Shown: piece after piece, positions 59,558 through 64,000 of the stretch | Layout of the letters: each line of letters begins with the position of its first letter | How positions within the stretch are numbered: the stretch's first letter is position 1 | Program-made: the position numbers and the translations under genes | The notes under the pieces: model-generated | What the model was told of the DNA's origin: nothing | Seen by the model: the letters and a program-made list of their open reading frames with translations, nothing else | The model's database searches: none | Assembly (NCBI RefSeq): GCF_004000805.1 | Contig: NZ_BILY01000012.1 | Span: 62,001 to 126,000 of the forward strand | DNA: 64,000 bases | From: Paenibacillus glycanilyticus NBRC 16618 | GTDB taxonomy: Bacteria; Bacillota; Bacilli; Paenibacillales; Paenibacillaceae | Direction: 5' to 3'

Positions 59558-61093
59558 ATGTTTATCTTCTTTGTGTTTCTCTTGTTTATTGCCATCGCGG
59601 TATTCTGCCTGACCCAGCAAAAATATACGAAAGCCACGTTGTTCATGCTGCTGATGGGCTTGTCCTATCTGATTGTCGTAACCTGCATCATTACGTACAT
59701 GAGCAAAGACGCTTATTATTACAACAGCATGGATAAGTATTTCGGCATCAAAAAAGGGCTGCAAAACCAGCTGCTGTTCCTGCCGATTTCCCGGCTGGCC
59801 CTTATCCGGATTTTTCACCTGTTTACGCTGCTGTTCCTGTACGCCGGCCTGCTCTCGGCATTGTATTTCGCCTATGATCTGAGCGCCAAACGCAGCCGCT
59901 GGCTGCTTGCTCTCGCCGCGCTGCCTTGCGTCCTGCAGGCGGTTATCTATGATCCGGTCTTTTACGAGCATCTGTACTACAAGCTTTATCCGGACTATAT
60001 GTCCGCGCAACGGATTCAATCGCTCTATGAAACGATGCATAAGGTAACTCTGACGGTGAATACCTCGTATATTGCGGCGGGTATTCTTCTGCTGCTGTAT
60101 GCTTTGTATAATGCCCCGAAAGTCCGCCTCATACGAAGCAATATCCTGATGATTATCATCTCGTACGTATCGGTTCATATTACGTACTTATACATGAACT
60201 ATTGGGCTCCGAATATTCTGGTGCAGGTGTCGAAAGCGGCGCATTTTGTCCGGTACAAACCGATTAATCTGGTAGGCAACCCGTCCATCTACTCGCTGCT
60301 GCCGTATGTCTCGGGGTTATGCTTGTTTGTCAGCCTATACAGCATCTACATGTACGCGCGGATCCAGAACAAGATTAATAACCAGGAGACGATTATCTCG
60401 CGCAATATCGATTCCGCCCTGCTAACCTCCCGCGTTTTCAGCCACTATATGAAGAACGAGCTGTTAGCGATTAAGGCGCAGACGGAATACCTGGAGAGCT
60501 TATGCGAGGAGCAGCCGGAACTGGTGGAGGAGCTGCAGGTCATTGAACAGCGGTGCAATAAGGTCTATACTCGCCTTGATGCCATTCATCAGAAAAATCT
60601 GAAGGCCAGAATCGAGCTGGAGCCGGTCTCTTTGTTCGATCTGCTTGATAAGCTGCTGGACGAGATGAGCGCGGAGCTGAAGTCGGTAGGGGTTCAATAC
60701 GCACGATCCCAGCGGAAGCTGATGATTATGGCGGATCCTTATTATTTCTCCCAAGCGGTAGAGAATATCGTAACCAACGCGGCGGAAGCGCTGGAGTTCG
60801 TCCCGGAGAAATCCCGGCAGATCGACTTTCGGGTAAACGTGAAAAACAAATGGGTCGAGCTGGTCATCCAAGATAACGGACCCGGCATTTCGGAAGAAAA
60901 TCTGGCGAATATTTTTCAGCCGTTCTATTCGTCCAAGCCTACGGCCACCAACTGGGGAATGGGGCTGTCGATCTGCCATACGATTATTGCGGCCCATGGG
61001 GGCAAGATCAGCGTCGACAGCAAGGCCGGAACCGGCACGGCGTTTCATATTGTCATTCCTTTACTTTCATTGGACAAGCAGGAGAGGAGATGA
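59558..61093 (+). CDS. Seven-transmembrane sensor histidine kinase
   Basis: A 511-residue kinase with seven predicted N-terminal helices (about 1-260, for example MFIFFVFLLFIAIAVFCL and NILMIIISYVSVHITYLYM), the phosphoacceptor H296 in FSHYMKNELLAIKA, and an HATPase domain with NAAEALE, DNGPGIS and GMGLSICH. AAAGG lies 9 bases before the chosen ATG; the frame opens at 59471 inside the promoter region. It probably senses a signal in or at the membrane and phosphorylates the following response regulator. Its gene is divergent from the sugar importer operon with which it shares the 15-bp box. Confidence 0.9.
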   Translation: MFIFFVFLLFIAIAVFCLTQQKYTKATLFMLLMGLSYLIVVTCIITYMSKDAYYYNSMDKYFGIKKGLQNQLLFLPISRLALIRIFHLFTLLFLYAGLLSALYFAYDLSAKRSRWLLALAALPCVLQAVIYDPVFYEHLYYKLYPDYMSAQRIQSLYETMHKVTLTVNTSYIAAGILLLLYALYNAPKVRLIRSNILMIIISYVSVHITYLYMNYWAPNILVQVSKAAHFVRYKPINLVGNPSIYSLLPYVSGLCLFVSLYSIYMYARIQNKINNQETIISRNIDSALLTSRVFSHYMKNELLAIKAQTEYLESLCEEQPELVEELQVIEQRCNKVYTRLDAIHQKNLKARIELEPVSLFDLLDKLLDEMSAELKSVGVQYARSQRKLMIMADPYYFSQAVENIVTNAAEALEFVPEKSRQIDFRVNVKNKWVELVIQDNGPGISEENLANIFQPFYSSKPTATNWGMGLSICHTIIAAHGGKISVDSKAGTGTAFHIVIPLLSLDKQERR

Positions 61094-61099
61094 AGCAGC

Positions 61100-61795
61100 G
61101 TGAGCACGCCCATTAAAGTATTGATTGTGGAAGACGATCCCTTGATTTGTAAGCGATATCAGATGATCCTTTCGAAGGACGAAGAGATTGAATTCGTTGG
61201 CAGGGCGGCCAGCGGATACGAAGGCACGATGCTGGCTGCGCTCAATAAGCCGGATGTGATCCTGATGGATATCGAGCTGGAGGATAAACAGGCGGGGCTT
61301 CGGGCAACGTCCGAAATCCTGAATTATATGCCGGATATCAAGATTGTGATGCTGACCGTGTGCGAGACGGACGAGACGGTATTTCGAGCTTTCGAGCTAG
61401 GGGCAACCAACTATTTGCTCAAAAATATGCCGGCGGAGTCGATTATCGAGGCGGTGAAGGATGCTTATCACGACCGGCCGTCCTTGCATTCGAATATTGC
61501 AGGCAAGATAACGAAGGAATTCAAGCGGATCAAGACGACGGAAGACAGTCTGCTGCATAACTTTTATATTTTTACCCAGCTGACGCCAACCGAGCTAGAG
61601 GTGCTGGAGCTTCTAATGAAGGACTACACCCGCCAGGAAATATGCAAGCTGCGCCATGTGGAGCCTTCAACCTTGAAGTCGCAGATCAACAGCATTTTGA
61701 AAAAGTTCAACAAGAGCAGCGTGCTGGAAATCGTGGAGCTTTTGCGGGAGCTTCATATTCCTGAGATTTTATCGCAGCGCAAGGCGAAGAACTAG
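61100..61795 (+). CDS. NarL/LuxR-type response regulator
   Basis: A 231-residue regulator: receiver domain with D57 in ILMDIELED and a C-terminal LuxR-type HTH (LTPTELEVLELLMKDYTRQE, then a recognition helix ending TLKSQINSILKKF). The start is GTG with GGAGAGGAG 13-19 bases upstream. It lies 6 bases after the kinase gene. It is the likely binder of the 15-bp boxes at 59381 and 59475. Confidence 0.92.
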   Translation: MSTPIKVLIVEDDPLICKRYQMILSKDEEIEFVGRAASGYEGTMLAALNKPDVILMDIELEDKQAGLRATSEILNYMPDIKIVMLTVCETDETVFRAFELGATNYLLKNMPAESIIEAVKDAYHDRPSLHSNIAGKITKEFKRIKTTEDSLLHNFYIFTQLTPTELEVLELLMKDYTRQEICKLRHVEPSTLKSQINSILKKFNKSSVLEIVELLRELHIPEILSQRKAKN

Positions 61796-61830
61796 AAAAA
61801 GGCTGTCCCAAGTTTTGGGACGGCCTTTTT
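61796..61830 (+). terminator. Rho-independent terminator of the kinase/regulator operon
   Basis: AAAAAGGCTGTCCCAA / TTGGGACGGCC (one G-U pair) and a T run. Confidence 0.9.
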
Positions 61831-61892
61831 ATTTTTCACCGTACGTTGGATTGCCTGCAGTAAAAACCGGATAAAAGGAAAGGATTCCTGAT

Positions 61893-62038
61893 CTACGTTG
61901 GATTTATTCCAGCAAAAAGGCCCAGAATAAGCCGCTATTACATCAATTGGATTCATTATGCTGCAGAGAATCCAATGTAGATTGGGAATCGGTCAAAAAT
62001 GTTGGGTTTCGCTGTAGGAATTCCAATGTAGTTCCAAT
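61893..62038. repeat. Intergenic cluster of GGATT/CCAAYGTA repeats, copy B region
   Basis: CTACGTTGGATTTATTCCA (61893-61911) is an inverted match to 54711-54729. Further along, TTGGATTC and GAATCCAATGTA form an inverted pair, and CCAATGTAG recurs near the end. No gene is seen here. Confidence 0.5.
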
Positions 62039-62043
62039 GCAGT

Positions 62044-63057
62044 TCAATAAACGAACTTCCTTTGGACCAGATAACTGAAGGCGAACAAGAAGACCTCCGT
62101 CATCAGCTTGGCAATAAACAGCGGGATTCCTATGCTCTCGTGGAACAGATACAGGAGGGCGTAGTTGGCTACCAGTATGACGACCACAAGAGAGAAATAC
62201 CGGGGAAGCGACTTTTGCACCGATATCCCTTGTCCATCGTTAAACACATAGCGGCGGTTCATCGTAAAGTTGAAGATTGAGCTGATCACCCTTGCTCCGA
62301 TAACCGATGCGAGCAGGCTTCCCGTCATCCACTGCAGGAGGAACAGCAGCACGAAATCGACAACCGCCGAGAAGCCCGATGAGGTGACGAACTTCAGGAA
62401 CGGGAAATAGATTTTGGCCGAATCCGCAAGCGGGCGGAAGTGGGAGGACTTGTTGTTCTCCTGATAAACCGTCTCGATGGGCACCTCTACAAAATCATAG
62501 CCGGCTTTAGGCGCCTCCAGCAGCATGTTCATCTCGTATTCGAACCGTTCGCCCGGCACCTGGCACAGCCAGTCGAGCATCTCGGAGGAGTAGCCGCGCA
62601 GGCCGGTCTGCGTATCTTGTATCGGCTTCCCCGTTGCTAGAGCATAGACCATCCGGGTCGCCGAATTGCCAAAGCGGCTGCGCAGCGGCACTTTGCCGGT
62701 AAACTGCCGGCTTCCGAGTACGATGTGATTGCGGTTTTTGCGCACGGCATCCGTAATTCGAAGAATATCCTCCGGCAAATGCTGCCCGTCGCTGTCGGCG
62801 CAGATTACGCCGTCCGTGCCGCCGTGCTGGCGGACATAATCGAAGCCGGTCTTGAGCGCGCAGCCTTTGCCCTGGTTAACGGGGTGCCGGAGTACCGTGC
62901 AGCCTGCCTCGGCAGCTGAATCAAAGATCGGCTTGTATTGCTCGCCGCTCCCGTCATCGACAATCAGGATGGATGCCCCTTCGGTCTCCTCTTTCAGATG
63001 ATGAATAAGCGTGAGCAGTCTTTCGTTCGGCTCGTATGAGGGGATCAGTATAGTCAT
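62044..63057 (-). CDS. Family 2 glycosyltransferase fused to a GtrA-like membrane domain
   Basis: A 337-residue protein. The N-terminal GT2 domain (1-215) has the nucleotide-sugar motif IVDDGSG, the DSDGQH metal motif and a GLRGYSSEM segment; four helices of a GtrA-like domain (about 220-337) follow. GtrA partners flip lipid-linked sugars. It would attach a sugar to polyprenyl phosphate or a cell-wall polymer at the membrane. It follows the phosphodiester glycosidase gene by 18 bases and is probably in one operon with it. Confidence 0.9.
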   Translation of the reverse strand: MTILIPSYEPNERLLTLIHHLKEETEGASILIVDDGSGEQYKPIFDSAAEAGCTVLRHPVNQGKGCALKTGFDYVRQHGGTDGVICADSDGQHLPEDILRITDAVRKNRNHIVLGSRQFTGKVPLRSRFGNSATRMVYALATGKPIQDTQTGLRGYSSEMLDWLCQVPGERFEYEMNMLLEAPKAGYDFVEVPIETVYQENNKSSHFRPLADSAKIYFPFLKFVTSSGFSAVVDFVLLFLLQWMTGSLLASVIGARVISSIFNFTMNRRYVFNDGQGISVQKSLPRYFSLVVVILVANYALLYLFHESIGIPLFIAKLMTEVFLFAFSYLVQRKFVY

Positions 63058-63075
63058 TGGTTATGGCCTCCATTC

Positions 63076-64000
63076 TTAAGATTGCGGAATATAGATAATG
63101 TCGCTTACGCCGCGTTCATTGCCTTTGCCAAGCGGGTTGTTCACGACGCGTCCCATGAAATACATCGTGGACGAGCCGCCGCCGTCGAGGTTGTAGGCTT
63201 CCGTCGCCCCGAGCTCCTTGAATAGATCGGCGAATTCCGTCAGCGTCATGCCGCGGCTGTAGCCGGCGCTTCGGCCGTCAACGACAACAAATACGTAATG
63301 GTTCGCGGAGATCATTCCGATGCCGGTCCGCGGGTTCGAGTTCTGAATCGAGCGGTTGCCGAAGTTTTTATCGATCTCCACATGGCTGAAGTCGCCGGCG
63401 ATTTCGCCGTCCGTAACGAGGGCCGGGCCAAAGGAAAAGGCGTTTGTCACTCCTTGCGCGAGCAGATCGTCGGTTGAGGTTTCTTCCTCGTCGTAAGACT
63501 TCATCGTGCCGTCGTTAAACATGGCCAGGCCAATACGAGCCGCTTCGTCCCGGTAAACGGTGCCGTTGCGGATAACAACCCCGTCGCTGCGGAAGCCGTA
63601 GTAATCGCCGTTAATGGCGAACACCGCATTGTTGTTTGCAGCAATGGTCGAGGTGTTCTGGGTGATGTTGGTGCCGAAGGAATCCTTGGCAAAAGCTGCA
63701 AGCAGGTTCGTTTTGCTGTTAAACGTGACGTCGGCGACATAGTATGTGATCATGTCCGAGCCGGAGCCGGTTTCCACCTTCTTGATGCTGATCGTCTCGT
63801 TGTCATCCTTGTAATTCCAGTCGTCGTATTCGGCATCCGAGGATGTCGTTGCGGAGGTAGTGGTGTCGCTGCTTGTGCCGGAGTCCGGGGTCGAGTTAGA
63901 GCTGGTTCCGGAGCCAGAGCTGATGCCGGTGTCGGTCCCCTGCGTGATGGATGTGTTAGGCGTTACCTTCACCTCGACATGCTCGATTAAGTACCGGTCG
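63076..64000 (-). CDS. Phosphodiester glycosidase (NAGPA domain) protein, N-terminal part outside window
   Basis: The frame stays open to the right edge, so this is only the C-terminal part (about 307 residues); an internal GTG at 63972 is not a convincing start. A Ser/Thr/Gly-rich linker is followed by the NAGPA-type domain with AVFAINGDYYGF, GVVIRNGTVYRD, VVVDGRSAGYSRGMTL and NLDGGGSSTM. Family members cleave sugar-1-phosphodiester bonds, as in wall or exopolysaccharide maturation. A secreted, wall-linked role is likely because of the linker. Confidence 0.88.
   Translation of the reverse strand, partial: DRYLIEHVEVKVTPNTSITQGTDTGISSGSGTSSNSTPDSGTSSDTTTSATTSSDAEYDDWNYKDDNETISIKKVETGSGSDMITYYVADVTFNSKTNLLAAFAKDSFGTNITQNTSTIAANNNAVFAINGDYYGFRSDGVVIRNGTVYRDEAARIGLAMFNDGTMKSYDEEETSTDDLLAQGVTNAFSFGPALVTDGEIAGDFSHVEIDKNFGNRSIQNSNPRTGIGMISANHYVFVVVDGRSAGYSRGMTLTEFADLFKELGATEAYNLDGGGSSTMYFMGRVVNNPLGKGNERGVSDIIYIPQS

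Overview
The window looks like chromosome of a Paenibacillus-type bacterium (Bacillota, Paenibacillaceae). The evidence is strong AGGAGG-type ribosome sites, a serS gene behind a T-box leader, LplB/YtcP-type sugar permeases with large lipoprotein binding proteins, many two-component and ROK/AraC/DeoR/WYL regulators, and a chitin-active LPMO with FnIII and CBM5/12 modules. No rRNA, tRNA, CRISPR array, insertion sequence or phage gene was seen. Both edges cut a gene: mqo on the left and a phosphodiester glycosidase on the right.

Layout. 1-9.0 kb: end of mqo, then a ROK repressor and a likely operon of xylulokinase-like kinase, GH32 glycosidase, two sugar permeases and a lipoprotein binding protein. 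9-14.5 kb: a SnoaL-like protein, an AraC regulator divergent from a GH29 fucosidase, and the alpha-E/ATP-grasp pair of unknown function. 14.7-20 kb: a three-gene signalling unit (hybrid histidine kinase, CheR-type methyltransferase, REC-PAS-kinase). 20-25 kb: serS with T-box, two Nudix hydrolases, an AAC(3)-family acetyltransferase, an unknown protein and a GyrI-like protein. 25-34.5 kb: a DeoR regulator divergent from an eight-gene cluster (creatininase-family enzyme, ABC importer, FAD oxidoreductase, two cytosine-deaminase-family amidohydrolases and a frameshifted WrbA-like flavoprotein), probably for uptake and breakdown of a small nitrogen heterocycle. 34.5-39 kb: a secreted helveticin-J-like protein, a GPH-type symporter and a TetM-like GTPase. 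39-42 kb: two regulator/SDR pairs (MerR, TetR) with clear operators. 42-44 kb: a CarH-like B12-binding MerR regulator divergent from a soluble PAS chemoreceptor, with 11-bp repeats in the shared intergenic region. 44-54.5 kb: assorted membrane proteins and enzymes, a WYL regulator/MFS pair, the LPMO, a class 3 lipase, a MazG-like protein and a LOG protein. 54.8-61.8 kb: an ABC sugar importer plus cytoplasmic GH5 operon divergent from a 7TM histidine kinase/response regulator, with identical 15-bp boxes before each side. 62-64 kb: a GT2-GtrA glycosyltransferase behind the phosphodiester glycosidase.

The most interesting points are the CarH-like/chemoreceptor pair, the heterocycle cluster with a metal-ligand change in its CodA-like enzyme, the paired 15-bp boxes of the GH5 importer locus, and a ROK operator-like palindrome that recurs before the LPMO. 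All functions are read from sequence motifs recognised by eye; no database search was run.
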